The notes beneath the pieces are model-generated. The model made no database searches, was not told the DNA's origin, and saw only the letters and a list, made by a program, of their open reading frames with translations. Of a DNA stretch of 64,000 nucleotides, positions 1 to 8,674 are shown one piece after another. Positions within the stretch are counted from its first letter, which is position 1. Each line of letters starts with the position of its first letter. Source of the stretch: Paraburkholderia megapolitana (GTDB lineage Bacteria > Pseudomonadota > Gammaproteobacteria > Burkholderiales > Burkholderiaceae); contig NZ_CP041745.1 in the NCBI RefSeq assembly GCF_007556815.1, forward strand, positions 1,589,001-1,653,000, in the 5' to 3' direction. Made by a program: the position numbers and the translations under genes.

Positions 1-2
1 AG

Positions 3-23
3 CGCGGCGCGTCGCTGTCATGA
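3..23 (+). CDS. 3' end of an unidentified upstream gene
   Basis: A reading frame open from the window edge ends in RGASLS and a TGA that overlaps the next start codon as ATGA. Such a 4-base overlap is typical of translationally coupled genes, so an upstream gene of the same operon probably ends here. Too little is visible to name it. If the next gene is hpnL, a hopanoid-cluster gene would be a natural guess. Confidence 0.35.
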   Translation, partial: RGASLS

Positions 24-1033
24 AACGACTGCAATGGGCGGCGCTGCCCGTCGGCGTCGCGATTCTGATCGGGCTCGTGTTGCACGAGGGCGCGCGCGAC
101 GTGCTGCAGACGTTGCGCAGCGCCGGCTACGTGCTGCTATGGCTCGTGCCGTTGCATGCGCTGCCGCTGCTGCTCGATGCGTATGCGTGGCATCTGCTGC
201 TCGCGCGGCGTGCGCGGCTCGTGTTTCTGTGGTGGGTGGCGGCGGTGCGCGAAGCGGTCAGCCGGTTGTTGCCGGTGGCGAGCGTGGGCGGCGAGATCGT
301 CGGTATCCGGCTTGCGCGCTGGCGTGTCGACGACGCGAGCGCTGTGAGCGCATCGGTGATCGTCGAGGTGCTAGTTACGATGGCGGTGCAGTATGCGTTT
401 GCGGCGCTGGGGCTCGTGCTGATCGTGGCGTCGAGCAGCGCCGCGGATACGTGGCACACGATCGGCGCCGCGCTGCTGCTGTCGTTACCGGTGCCGCTCG
501 TCGCGGTCATGTTGATGCGGCGCGGCGGCATCTTTCAGGCGCTCGAGCGCTGGGCGGCACGCCTGCTCGGCGATGCGCATCCGTGGTTGCAGGGCATCGA
601 CGGCAAGCGGCTCGATGTCGACATCGACGCGCTGATGCGCCGCACGGGGCTGCTGCTGTGCGCATTCGCGTGGCAGTTTGCCGGGTATGCGCTTGGCGCG
701 CTCGAAACCTGGTGGGCGCTTTCGCTGCTCGGGCATCCGGTGTCGGTGGGCGGCGCGCTCGCCATCGAGGCGCTGACCCAGGCCGTACGTCACGCGGCGT
801 TCATCGTGCCGGGGGGCGTCGGTGTGCAGGAGGCGACAATTGTGTTGCTCGCGCAACTATTTGGCGTGAACCATGAAGCGGCGCTGTCGCTTGCACTAGT
901 CAAGCGGATGCGGGAAATCGTGTTCGGTTGTCTTGCGCTTGCGTCGTGGCAGGTGGCGGAGTTGATGCGAACGCGTACCCGGCGTGTCGGGCGTCCCGGA
1001 CGCAACGCGGAATCTCCCGCCGATCCGGTGTAA
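20..1033 (+). CDS. hpnL: HpnL-like / flippase-like integral membrane protein
   Basis: A 337-residue polytopic membrane protein with about seven hydrophobic segments and a positively charged C-terminal tail. It resembles the lysylphosphatidylglycerol synthase transmembrane-region (UPF0104) superfamily. Two conserved-looking regions are seen: RLLPVASVGGEIVG near residues 83-96 and FIVPGGVGVQEA near 256-267, the latter matching the VPGGxGxxE signature of the family. In Burkholderia-type genomes this length and these motifs fit HpnL, a membrane protein of hopanoid gene clusters thought to act in lipid handling. The start overlaps the preceding stop (ATGA), so it is probably the last gene of an operon that begins outside the window. 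A generic flippase-like protein is the alternative. Confidence 0.6.
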   Translation: MKRLQWAALPVGVAILIGLVLHEGARDVLQTLRSAGYVLLWLVPLHALPLLLDAYAWHLLLARRARLVFLWWVAAVREAVSRLLPVASVGGEIVGIRLARWRVDDASAVSASVIVEVLVTMAVQYAFAALGLVLIVASSSAADTWHTIGAALLLSLPVPLVAVMLMRRGGIFQALERWAARLLGDAHPWLQGIDGKRLDVDIDALMRRTGLLLCAFAWQFAGYALGALETWWALSLLGHPVSVGGALAIEALTQAVRHAAFIVPGGVGVQEATIVLLAQLFGVNHEAALSLALVKRMREIVFGCLALASWQVAELMRTRTRRVGRPGRNAESPADPV

Positions 1034-1327
1034 GCACGCACCAGTACCGTTCGTACTTTGCGTTTCGATTGTGACAAACCGGTCGCCGCGCGAGGCGATC
1101 GGAAACAGCGATTCGATATCTTTGCAGCGCGCAACGCGAGGGTTGTTACCTCCGGCGTATCGTTGCGAAACGGAGCGCTGTATATTGCCGTTTTCGCCGG
1201 CGCGTATGCCGTGCATTCTGTCTGAGATTCCACGTCGAAGTGACTAAAGAAAGCGGATACTGACGTTCCGCGAACTGCAGGAATGACCGCGGACATCGAG
1301 GAAACAGCTTTCGCTGGGGAGCGTGAG

Positions 1328-3232
1328 ATGGGTAACCGTTCGTGGCTATATCTGCGGGATGACGCTCCGGATTCCGGCTACGCGCCGGAGCAGATTGCAG
1401 AAGCCAATAACAACTTTCCGACCCTGTGGAAAATTCTGCTCGCACAAGGCAATGCCGGTGACGCGATTCGCGCACAGCGTGTATTCGGCGATGCCGACAC
1501 GCCCAATCTGACTTCAGGTGCATTGCAGGCGCTCGAGCGGGTGCGCCGTGTGAGCGCCTGCTTCGCCCGCCACCCGCTATACCGGACGTTGCCCGAGCTC
1601 GCGCGGCAATTCGATGGGCTCGAGCGGTATCTGGCGGAGTGCATCGAAAAAACCGCAATCGACCCGCAACGTTTGTGCTTTTCGGCCAATCTCGACGAAC
1701 TGTCGTGGCTCGGCACCGAACCGCCCGCGCGGTTCATCGAACGAATGGGCGCGGAGTGCGACACCTGCTGGCACCAGGTCGAGACACGTCTCGACGCGCC
1801 GGCCGATCCGGCGCTCCTTGCCGCGCTCGAAATAAACGCGTTCGACGACTGGATGTCCTGGGCATGGAGTTTCGGCTTCGGTGGCCTGTCCCACGCGTAT
1901 TTCGACCGGCAGGACCCGCCGCGCGCCGAAAGCTTTACCGAATACCTCGACACCGAAGCGATGCATCTCGCCGACAGTTTCTGGCGTGTCAAAGGGGCGG
2001 ACGGTCGCTGGGGTGTCTGCATCGAAGATAAAGGCGTACGCAAGGTGCTGGTCGAACCCGTCTGGGACGACATCTGGTGGGACCGGTGCGATCCCGAAGA
2101 CTGTCTTGTGTGGGTCGGGCGGGGCGCGCAGATCGGTTTGCTCAAAATCGACGGAGAGAAGACTCATGTTTTGCTCGAACCGCAACTCGATACGGCCTAT
2201 GACTTCGAATGGGTGCGCGACGCGTCCGGCGAACATCCCGTCCGCGTGGTGAAGGTAGAGACCGGTGGGCGTCATGGGCTGCTGCGCGATGACGGTAGCT
2301 GGCTGTTCGAGGCGCACGCCGACAGCATCGGCGATTTTGCGAATGGCTATGCGGCGGTATGCGTCGGTGGTCGCTGCGGTTTTATCGACACCTCGGGACA
2401 CTGGGTGGTGGAACCGCAGTACGAAGCGGCGCAGGCGATCGTCTCGTGCGGACTCGCGATCGTGCGCATGCAAGGCCGCTGGGGAGCGGTCACGCTCGCA
2501 GGCACGTGGGTCATCGAGCCCGCGTGGGACGAGATCGTCTGGCACGAGGACACCGTACGTTTCATCGTCACACGCGCTGCACGCAAGGGACTGCTCGATC
2601 AGCAAGGTCGCGAAATCATCGAACCGGTCTATCCGGATCTGCGACCAATCCAGTTCGCGGAGGCGGGGCCTCGCGGCGAGGGCGTGATGATGGTGAACGG
2701 CAGCCACCGGTTCGTCGCGCAACGAGAAGATAAATTGCTTGGTCTCTTCGACAGCGACGGGCGCCCGCTATTGCCGTTCGACTATCAGCGCGTCGACAGC
2801 ATCTACCCCGCGTACGACATGCCCGATCGCGAGCCGACCAGTGTGGTGGGTGCTGTGAAGGTCGGCAGGCAGCAGGGCCGACGCTGGTTGTATGGCGTCT
2901 ACGACACCGTGCGCGGCCGGCAGCTATTGCCGTGTCGGTATCGGCAACTGCATCTGATGGCGTGGCACGGCAAAAGGTACTGGCTGCTGGTCGAGCCGCA
3001 GGCGTCGAGTGGTCGCGAACTGGTCGGCGTGGCGCATGAAGACGGCGCGTGGCTGCATGCCCCGCGTTACGAGTGGATCGGTATGCAGGTCTCTAATGAA
3101 AGCGGCGCGATGGAATTCCTCGCGCATGAAATGAGCCGTATCTGGAGCGAGAACGACGCAATCGAAGCCGTGCGCGACACCGGAGAAGACGCCCGCCTTT
3201 TCAACGACGGTCGGGCGGAAGCCGTCGGCTGA
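1328..3232 (+). CDS. WG-repeat (KWG-type beta-propeller) protein
   Basis: About 634 residues. The N-terminal third is helical and unrecognised. From about residue 215 there are some eight repeats of roughly 30 residues of the form GRWGhhxxxGxWVhEPxYDxI, for example GRWGVCIEDKG, GRCGFIDTSGHWVVEP and GRWGAVTLAGTWVIEP. This is the WG (KWG) repeat, often linked to surface or protein-interaction roles, but no enzymatic function can be assigned. I chose the ATG at 1328 because GGGGAG lies 6 bases upstream. The frame extends to another ATG at 1283, where an AGGA sits too close. No signal peptide is seen. Confidence 0.7.
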   Translation: MGNRSWLYLRDDAPDSGYAPEQIAEANNNFPTLWKILLAQGNAGDAIRAQRVFGDADTPNLTSGALQALERVRRVSACFARHPLYRTLPELARQFDGLERYLAECIEKTAIDPQRLCFSANLDELSWLGTEPPARFIERMGAECDTCWHQVETRLDAPADPALLAALEINAFDDWMSWAWSFGFGGLSHAYFDRQDPPRAESFTEYLDTEAMHLADSFWRVKGADGRWGVCIEDKGVRKVLVEPVWDDIWWDRCDPEDCLVWVGRGAQIGLLKIDGEKTHVLLEPQLDTAYDFEWVRDASGEHPVRVVKVETGGRHGLLRDDGSWLFEAHADSIGDFANGYAAVCVGGRCGFIDTSGHWVVEPQYEAAQAIVSCGLAIVRMQGRWGAVTLAGTWVIEPAWDEIVWHEDTVRFIVTRAARKGLLDQQGREIIEPVYPDLRPIQFAEAGPRGEGVMMVNGSHRFVAQREDKLLGLFDSDGRPLLPFDYQRVDSIYPAYDMPDREPTSVVGAVKVGRQQGRRWLYGVYDTVRGRQLLPCRYRQLHLMAWHGKRYWLLVEPQASSGRELVGVAHEDGAWLHAPRYEWIGMQVSNESGAMEFLAHEMSRIWSENDAIEAVRDTGEDARLFNDGRAEAVG

Positions 3233-3359
3233 GCGCGTGGTTCACATTGCGGCAAGGATGTATCGCGGTTAGAGCCCGCTGCACCGCGGCTCGCAGTTTT
3301 ACGAGCACACGGTTATCCTGTGGCACATGCTTTACACAAGATGTGCGCATCCAGGATCA

Positions 3360-3947
3360 ATGACCTTCCGTTATCGCCACCGATTACTCATTCGCCACCT
3401 TACCGGCCTGCTTACCGCAGCGATGCTCGGTGCGTCGCTCGCGCTCGCCGGCTGCGACGATCAACAGGGCCAGGAAGCCGTGCAGAAACTCAGGGATTTT
3501 TTCAACGCGGTCAAACCGGACGCCTTGCTGCTGAAGGACATGACGCCGGGCATCACGACCGAAGAGCAGGTGCGCAGCCAGATGGGCAAGCCCGAAACCG
3601 AGCATACGTTTACGGACGGCTCGAAGCGGCTCGAATATCCGCGCGGTCCGCAGGGCCTCAACACCTACATGATCGACATCGACCCCGATGGGAAGCTGCA
3701 AGCGATCACCCAGGTGCTGACTGCCGCGAACTTCGCAAAGATCCGCCCCGGTATGACCGACGACGAAGTGCGGCGCCTGCTCGGCAAGCCCGGTGAAATC
3801 GCCGTTTATCCGCTCAAGCCCGAAACGGTGTGGAGCTGGAAGTGGCGCGAGGGCGGTGTCACCGAAGAAGGCATTTTCAACGTGCACTTTGGCCCCGACC
3901 ACAAGGTGAGCACCACTTCTCGCTCCGATGTGGTTCGCGGGCGCTGA
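3360..3947 (+). CDS. BamE/SmpA-like outer-membrane lipoprotein
   Basis: A 195-residue lipoprotein. Start MTFRYRHRLL gives a basic N-terminus, a hydrophobic core and the lipobox LALAGC, with lipidated Cys near residue 32. The mature part contains two copies of a SmpA/OmlA (BamE-like) motif: MTPGITTEEQVRSQMGKP and IRPGMTDDEVRRLLGKP. This is the helix pair that follows the entry strand in BamE-like folds. BamE itself is usually shorter and has one copy, so this is a paralogue or distant relative rather than bamE. The frame extends upstream to 3327, but that start would spoil the signal peptide. It ends 15 bases before a patatin gene, so the two are probably co-transcribed. Confidence 0.7.
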   Translation: MTFRYRHRLLIRHLTGLLTAAMLGASLALAGCDDQQGQEAVQKLRDFFNAVKPDALLLKDMTPGITTEEQVRSQMGKPETEHTFTDGSKRLEYPRGPQGLNTYMIDIDPDGKLQAITQVLTAANFAKIRPGMTDDEVRRLLGKPGEIAVYPLKPETVWSWKWREGGVTEEGIFNVHFGPDHKVSTTSRSDVVRGR

Positions 3948-3962
3948 GCGGAGACAGAAGCC

Positions 3963-4994
3963 ATGAACCAGCGTCGTCGTCCCTCGCGTATCGGACTTGT
4001 CCTCGGTGGAGGGGCTGCGCGCGGCTGGGCTCACATCGGTGCGATCCGGGCCCTGCAAGAGGCGGGTATCCGGCCCGATGTGGTGTGTGGCACCTCGATC
4101 GGTGCGCTGGTGGGGGCGGTCTACGCGCACGGCGATCTCGATTGGCTCGAAGAGTGGGTGTCGCGACTCACGTGGCAGACGGTCGTGCGGCTGCTCGATC
4201 TGCGTTTATCCGGTGGATTGCTCGGCGGCAAGAAAGTGATTCAGGTGTTTGCGGACCAGTTCGCGGGCTGTGCGATCGGAGAGCTGAAGATGCCGTTTGC
4301 CGCAGTCGCAACCGAACTCGATACCGGCCGAGAAACCTGGCTACAGGACGGCAGTCTTGTCGACGCGGTGCGTGCGTCGATTGCGATTCCCGGTATTTTT
4401 ACGCCGCAGTGGCATGACGGGGTGTGGCTCGTCGACGGCGGGTTGAGCAATCCGGTGCCTGTGTCGGTTGCGCGCGGCATGCGTGCGGACTGCGTGATCG
4501 CTATCGATCTGAACAACGACATTCTGAACGGCCGCGACCTGGGCGGTGTCACCGCCGAAACACCCGCACCGATCGCTGCGCGTGCCGCGGCCGTCGCGTC
4601 GGGTGCGCCCGTAACGGAGGGTTCCACCGGCACCAACGCCAGCGCCACCGACGATACCGCGCCACCGCTCGCATTACGCCGCAACGGCAAGCCTTGGCCG
4701 CGCTGGCTGCAACCGGCGCCTGGCTACGAAGAAAGTCGCGATGTGCGCGTGGCGCCGCCGCCGAGCGCGCGCGTACCGTCGATGCTGAGTTCGATCGCGC
4801 AGAGCATCGACATCATGCAGGTGCGGATTACGCGCAGCCGGCTGGCCGGCGAACCCGCCGACATCCTGATCCAGCCGCGTCTGGGCGGTATGGGTATCTT
4901 CGATTTCCACCGCGCGCGACCGGCCATCGAAGAAGGGCGGGCCGCCGTCCATAACATGATGCCGGCGATTCTTGCCCGGCTCGGTATGGACTGA
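3963..4994 (+). CDS. Patatin-like phospholipase, RssA type
   Basis: A 343-residue patatin-fold serine lipase/acylhydrolase. The oxyanion loop LGGGAARGWAHIG is at about residues 14-26, the nucleophile motif GTSIG at about 43-47, and the catalytic dyad Asp in DGGLSNPVPV at about residues 159-168. All catalytic elements look intact. The family hydrolyses acyl ester bonds of phospholipids; the cytoplasmic RssA/YlbK type has no known physiological substrate. An unusual Ala/Thr-rich stretch at about residues 195-230 separates the catalytic core from the C-terminal part. It follows the BamE-like lipoprotein by 15 bases, suggesting an envelope-related operon. Confidence 0.8.
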   Translation: MNQRRRPSRIGLVLGGGAARGWAHIGAIRALQEAGIRPDVVCGTSIGALVGAVYAHGDLDWLEEWVSRLTWQTVVRLLDLRLSGGLLGGKKVIQVFADQFAGCAIGELKMPFAAVATELDTGRETWLQDGSLVDAVRASIAIPGIFTPQWHDGVWLVDGGLSNPVPVSVARGMRADCVIAIDLNNDILNGRDLGGVTAETPAPIAARAAAVASGAPVTEGSTGTNASATDDTAPPLALRRNGKPWPRWLQPAPGYEESRDVRVAPPPSARVPSMLSSIAQSIDIMQVRITRSRLAGEPADILIQPRLGGMGIFDFHRARPAIEEGRAAVHNMMPAILARLGMD

Positions 4995-5123
4995 TGGCCC
5001 GCTTTTGAAAATTCCTGCCAGTCAATCGTCTATTAAGACGAGTCACGCTGTCCGCTAGCAAGCTTCCGATCAAAGCCGTCTTGGGGTAGACGTCTTTTCG
5101 GCGCCACCTCTTCGGAAAGAAAA

Positions 5124-5690
5124 ATGAAAACGACGGCAAGTAAATGTATCTCAGCGCTTTTTATAACAACACTCTTCGCTGGATGCATGGTTCCCGCGCA
5201 AAATCGCGCCCCGGCTCCAGCACCGGCTGCGGCCGCGGCAGGATCGGGGGCTTCGCTTTCCACTGCCGACTGGGCCAAGGTCGTTGAAAGTGATCGCACA
5301 TCGGTCCGGTCGGGTTTCCTGCCGAAAGAAGTGATCCAGTACGACCTTCAAATAGGCAACATGATCCCTGAAGGTCAGGACATTCTGGCCTCTCACGACC
5401 AGGCAAGGGCGCGCATCTGGTCGAAGAAAATGAATTCGATTACGGAAGCAAGAAACAAGGTCATCGAAAAGTTCTCGGCAAAACAGATCGCCAGGAGCAA
5501 TGCAACGGCCAATGCATTCGGTAACGGAAAACCGGACCCTTGCCTGTCGCCTATGGGCAAGAACACGTGTACCGCGTCGCCGGCCCGACAAGGCGACAGC
5601 GTTAATTACACGGTAGGCCCCGGCGGCATTGGGGCGACCATCGGTCATTACACGGTGGGGCCCGGCGGCATAGGGATGGGTGGCTTCTGA
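5124..5690 (+). CDS. Orphan lipoprotein with C-terminal glycine-rich repeat
   Basis: 188 residues. The N-terminus is a signal peptide ending in the lipobox LFAGC (Cys near residue 21), followed by a Pro/Ala-rich linker and a helical domain with no recognised family. The tail carries two near-identical copies of YTVGPGGIG (about residues 164-186) separated by six residues, and it ends in GGF. A GGAAAG ribosome-binding site lies 5 bases before the ATG. The protein is likely attached to the outer or inner membrane. Codon use is less GC-biased than in its neighbours. I do not recognise the family. Confidence 0.6.
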   Translation: MKTTASKCISALFITTLFAGCMVPAQNRAPAPAPAAAAAGSGASLSTADWAKVVESDRTSVRSGFLPKEVIQYDLQIGNMIPEGQDILASHDQARARIWSKKMNSITEARNKVIEKFSAKQIARSNATANAFGNGKPDPCLSPMGKNTCTASPARQGDSVNYTVGPGGIGATIGHYTVGPGGIGMGGF

Positions 5691-5738
5691 TATGAAGTAA
5701 AGCGCCGCGCGGCTATTCCGGCGAATGGACCACGTCAA

Positions 5739-5775
5739 ACGGGGTGAGCGCCTGAGACCACAGCGCTCACCCCGT
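5739..5775. terminator. Hairpin between convergent genes, probable bidirectional terminator
   Basis: A perfect 13-bp inverted repeat (5739-5751 with 5763-5775, core GGGGTGAGCGC) with an 11-base loop sits between the ends of two convergent genes. There is no run of T on the + strand and only a short TTT on the - strand, so termination may be inefficient or the stem may mainly protect the 3' ends. Confidence 0.55.
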
Positions 5776-5807
5776 CCGTCAAACATCGTTAGACATACCG
5801 AAGAAGC

Positions 5808-6296
5808 TTACGAGCAAGCCTTGCCGTGATCGGCGTGGTAGCCCTTGGTCTTCGCATCGGCTTCGCTCATGTACGAACCGGCCTTCGTCTTGCCGTAGTA
5901 CTTGTCGCCCTGGCAGTGGTACACCTTCGTGCTCGTGTTGACCCACACCTGGCCCGGGCCGCCGCCGGGCGCAGCAGCCTTCGTGCTGGCAGCGGGCGTA
6001 GCCGTTTTCGTGGTCGTGGCCGCAGCCGGAGCCGGGGCGGCAGATGAAGCCGGTGCCGCAGCGGCTGCTGCCGGAGCGCTGGCGCCTGCAGCAGGTGCAC
6101 CCGCTGCGCCGTACCAGGTCTTCACGCCTTTATGGCCCGAGCACGCGCCTTTCTTCGTGGCACCCGAGAAGGACGAACCGTCCTTACAAAGAGCTGTCGT
6201 TCCTGCCGGCGCGGTAGCCGGGGCCGGGGTCTGTGCGTGAGCGGCCATGGCGGTGAACATGCCGGCAGCCACTACAACGGAAAGAAACTTGTTCAT
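5808..6296 (-). CDS. Secreted DUF3761-like protein
   Basis: 162 residues starting at MNKFLS, chosen because AAGGA lies 7 bases upstream. The frame is open further to 6353. A signal peptide with AHA|Q cleavage is followed by ALCKDGSSFSGATKKGACSGHKGVKTWYG, two Cys in a pattern typical of DUF3761. After a long Ala/Pro/Thr low-complexity linker comes a C-terminal segment (VWVNTSTKVYHCQG ... SEADAKTKGYHA) resembling a small Cys/His module found in Burkholderiales secreted proteins. The probable location is the periplasm or outside the cell; the function is unknown. A 15-base inverted repeat at 6405-6419 (arms TCATGGG/CCCATGA) lies upstream and could be regulatory. Confidence 0.65.
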   Translation of the reverse strand: MNKFLSVVVAAGMFTAMAAHAQTPAPATAPAGTTALCKDGSSFSGATKKGACSGHKGVKTWYGAAGAPAAGASAPAAAAAAPASSAAPAPAAATTTKTATPAASTKAAAPGGGPGQVWVNTSTKVYHCQGDKYYGKTKAGSYMSEADAKTKGYHADHGKACS

Positions 6297-6584
6297 GGTG
6301 AATCCTTTAAGTAAGAGTCGAGGGAATCGTTTTCGACGGAAGCATTGGAGCAATTGCTGGTCGTGCTTGTTGCGATTGCGGATACCTTCACGGACTTCGG
6401 GGATTCATGGGCCCCATGATGGGTAGAGCCGATCCGTGCCACGTGAAGATGTGGCACTGAGAGCTATAACGCGTCACTTATCGAGTGCGTCGACTGGATC
6501 GAGCACTATATTTGTCATTTTTTGTAAAGAAAGGTGAGCGTGGCCAGGGCGAACGCCTGACCCAAGCTGAGATATCACACGGCG

Positions 6585-6967
6585 TTATGCGCCGCCGGTA
6601 CGCGCGCGACTACGCCAGCGCAACACGATCCAGGCCAGCAAGATACCCACCGCTATGCCCAGGAACTCGCACAGCACGCGTACGCCGATACTGTCCGGAT
6701 CGTGTACATCGGCGAGTGTCGCGCGCAGCAGAGCCGGCGACTGCAGGTTGGCGTAGTTGAAATAGAACAGGTTCCACAGGTCGCCGCTCGAACTGGGCAG
6801 CACGGACAGCATATAAGTCACGCCCAGCTCGCGGCCGGGTTCCAGGGTTCCTTGCGGGTCAGCCAGTGCACCAGCAGCAGCATGAAGAATCCGATTACTG
6901 CTGCAATCGCTCCCGCCTGCATACCGCCGATGATCCCGTACCCCATCCACGATTGGTCATAAAACAT
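6585..6967 (-). pseudogene. Frameshifted small membrane protein gene
   Basis: Read on the minus strand from the ATG at 6967, one frame gives a 49-residue product (MFYDQSWMGYGIIGG ... LTRKEPWNPA) with a clear transmembrane helix, then stops at 6818. A second frame, open from about 6845 down to 6585, continues with RELGVTYMLSVLPSSSGDLWNLF and ends in another transmembrane helix (FLGIAVGILLAWIVL) and a basic tail. Adding one base near 6838-6845 (within CCCGGCC on the minus strand) would join them into a two-helix membrane protein of about 127 residues. So this is either a one-base-deleted pseudogene or a sequencing error. The family is not recognised. Confidence 0.6.
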
Positions 6968-7038
6968 GCCAGCGTCGTCCGGTCATCGATAACGGCGCAT
7001 TATGCACGAGCGCGCTTTCGCAAGGGATTCACGGGGCA

Positions 7039-8328
7039 TCAATCGCTCTCCGGCAGCATTACGGCCAGTTGCGCCGGCGCATCGACGAAAGCGAACGGGT
7101 TCAGAAACTGCCGCCGCCATAGTAAGTTGCGGTCGACCTCGCTGAGCCGCGCCTCCGTGCAGACCGTCACCCAGCTATCGCGGATCGTTTCGATCTGCTG
7201 CGCGGCGAGCGCGAGCGCCTCCGCGGTGGAGAGCAGGAATTGCGGTGCGGCTTTCAGACACACGGCAATCTGGCTCCAGCGTTCGTTGCCGGTAATCAGC
7301 ATCGCCTGGGTGGCTTCGTTGCCGGCGCGCGCCTGCGGGCAGATGTCGTAAGCGGGCGTGAGCGTCAGCGCGGCGCCGTCCCAGAACGCGGCGTGATTGC
7401 GCGCGTGATCGTCGGTATTGCCGCACAGCACGTTGAACAGCATCCGCGCGAACAGTTCGCGCAGCGTCGCCTTCGGTTCGCTGAAGCGATGCCGGACGAT
7501 CGTGGCAAGGTCTTCATAGCTCGCGTAGCGCGCCATCATTTCATCGAGCCCGAGCAGCGTGAGCGCCGACACCATCGCGCGGCGTTGCCAGCCGTGCGCG
7601 GCATGCGTGCGATCGAACCGCTCGATCAACAACACGTCCTTGCCGCCCACCTGCTGCAGCGACACGGGGGCCGCCGCGATGCCCGCTTCGGCGGCCAGAC
7701 GCATCGCGATGTACTCGGCCTTGACGACGCTATAGATGTCGCTCTGCGACGAAAACTTCGCGATGTACCTCCTGTCGTGCGAGGTGATCATCGCTTTCGG
7801 TCGCGCACCGCCAATCGAGCTGCCGTGCAACAGCGCACGCTCGAGTTCGGGGTTGAGCGGCACGCCCTGTTCGACGCTCGCAACCGCATTCAGCAGATCG
7901 TCGAGCGACGCGGACGCGGCATCGCGCGGCACGTAGGTGCTGGCCGATTGCTGGAAGTCGAGCGCGCCGATCCGGTCGGAGCCCGATTCGAGCAGATACG
8001 TGAGTTCGTCCAGCTCGGCCGTGTCGATCTGCCGGCCGCCCGCCCCGAACCTGCGATTGATGATCACGCGCCGGCCCCACGCGTCGGGCGCGGCGTCGCG
8101 GATGCAGCCCGGCATCGACAGGCCGGCGGGCAAGGGCAGTGTGCCCGGTTGTAGCGGCAGCTCGGGGTCGTAGAGCGCGATCGCATCCTGGCGCGCAAGA
8201 TAGCTGCGGCCGTAGTTGAAGACGATCTGCCCACCCACGGCGGCGAGCCGTCCGCACACCACCGGCCCGGTTGCGCCGGGCAGCCAGACCCAGACGAACG
8301 CTTCCTGATAACTGCGCTCAGAAGTCAT
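7039..8328 (-). CDS. hipA: HipA-type serine/threonine kinase toxin
   Basis: A 429-residue HipA-family kinase, the toxin of a type II toxin-antitoxin pair. The N-subdomain 1 couple (GRLAAVGGQIVFNYGRSYL) and the LPLQPGTLPLPAGLSMPG segment match HipA N-terminal domains. The phosphate-binding loop region SSIGGARPKAMI and ATP-site lysine YIAKF are seen near residues 170-190. The catalytic segment GNTDDHARNHAAFWDG lies near residues 301-316 and the metal-binding PAYDIC near 325-331. In E. coli, HipA phosphorylates glutamyl-tRNA synthetase to induce growth arrest; the target here is unknown. All key residues seem present, so it is probably active. It overlaps hipB by 11 bases. Confidence 0.88.
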   Translation of the reverse strand: MTSERSYQEAFVWVWLPGATGPVVCGRLAAVGGQIVFNYGRSYLARQDAIALYDPELPLQPGTLPLPAGLSMPGCIRDAAPDAWGRRVIINRRFGAGGRQIDTAELDELTYLLESGSDRIGALDFQQSASTYVPRDAASASLDDLLNAVASVEQGVPLNPELERALLHGSSIGGARPKAMITSHDRRYIAKFSSQSDIYSVVKAEYIAMRLAAEAGIAAAPVSLQQVGGKDVLLIERFDRTHAAHGWQRRAMVSALTLLGLDEMMARYASYEDLATIVRHRFSEPKATLRELFARMLFNVLCGNTDDHARNHAAFWDGAALTLTPAYDICPQARAGNEATQAMLITGNERWSQIAVCLKAAPQFLLSTAEALALAAQQIETIRDSWVTVCTEARLSEVDRNLLWRRQFLNPFAFVDAPAQLAVMLPESD

Positions 8329-8656
8329 CTTTGGTCTCGATGCGCGGCGTGCGGACTTTCTTCGGCAGCAGGATCAGCGTGTCCGCATAGCGTTGATTGA
8401 GGCTCGTCATCTCCGGCTGGTCGGCGTCGAAAAGACGCAAACCGACCACGGCCGCGGCCTCGAACACCGCGCCGATCGAGCAGGACGGATCGCCCTTTTC
8501 GATGCGCTGCACGAGGCTGCGCGACAGGCCGGCCCGTTCGGCCATCTGCGCGGTCGTGATGGTGCGCTCGATGCGCATCCGGCGGATCTGCTGGCCCAGC
8601 AGCAAGGCGGCATCGAGGCTGTAGCGGGAGAGGGGGCGGGACGCGAGCTTGGACAT
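8318..8656 (-). CDS. hipB: HipB-type XRE-family antitoxin
   Basis: 112 residues. A Cro/C1-type helix-turn-helix spans about residues 22-80 (LGQQIRRMRIERTITTAQMAERAGLSRSLVQRIEKG), followed by a C-terminal tail ending in RIETKDDF. It is the cognate DNA-binding antitoxin of the adjacent hipA, which it precedes and overlaps, the usual hipBA order. Four TCATTAATGA-type palindromes in the 140 bases upstream are the likely operators. At 112 residues it is somewhat longer than E. coli HipB (88). Confidence 0.85.
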   Translation of the reverse strand: MSKLASRPLSRYSLDAALLLGQQIRRMRIERTITTAQMAERAGLSRSLVQRIEKGDPSCSIGAVFEAAAVVGLRLFDADQPEMTSLNQRYADTLILLPKKVRTPRIETKDDF

Positions 8657-8674
8657 GGTTTCGACCGGATTGGC

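Noticed and set aside
5026..5041. TCGTCT-ATTA-AGACGA hairpin after the patatin gene
   Set aside because: Six-bp stem of low stability with no T run; not called as a terminator.
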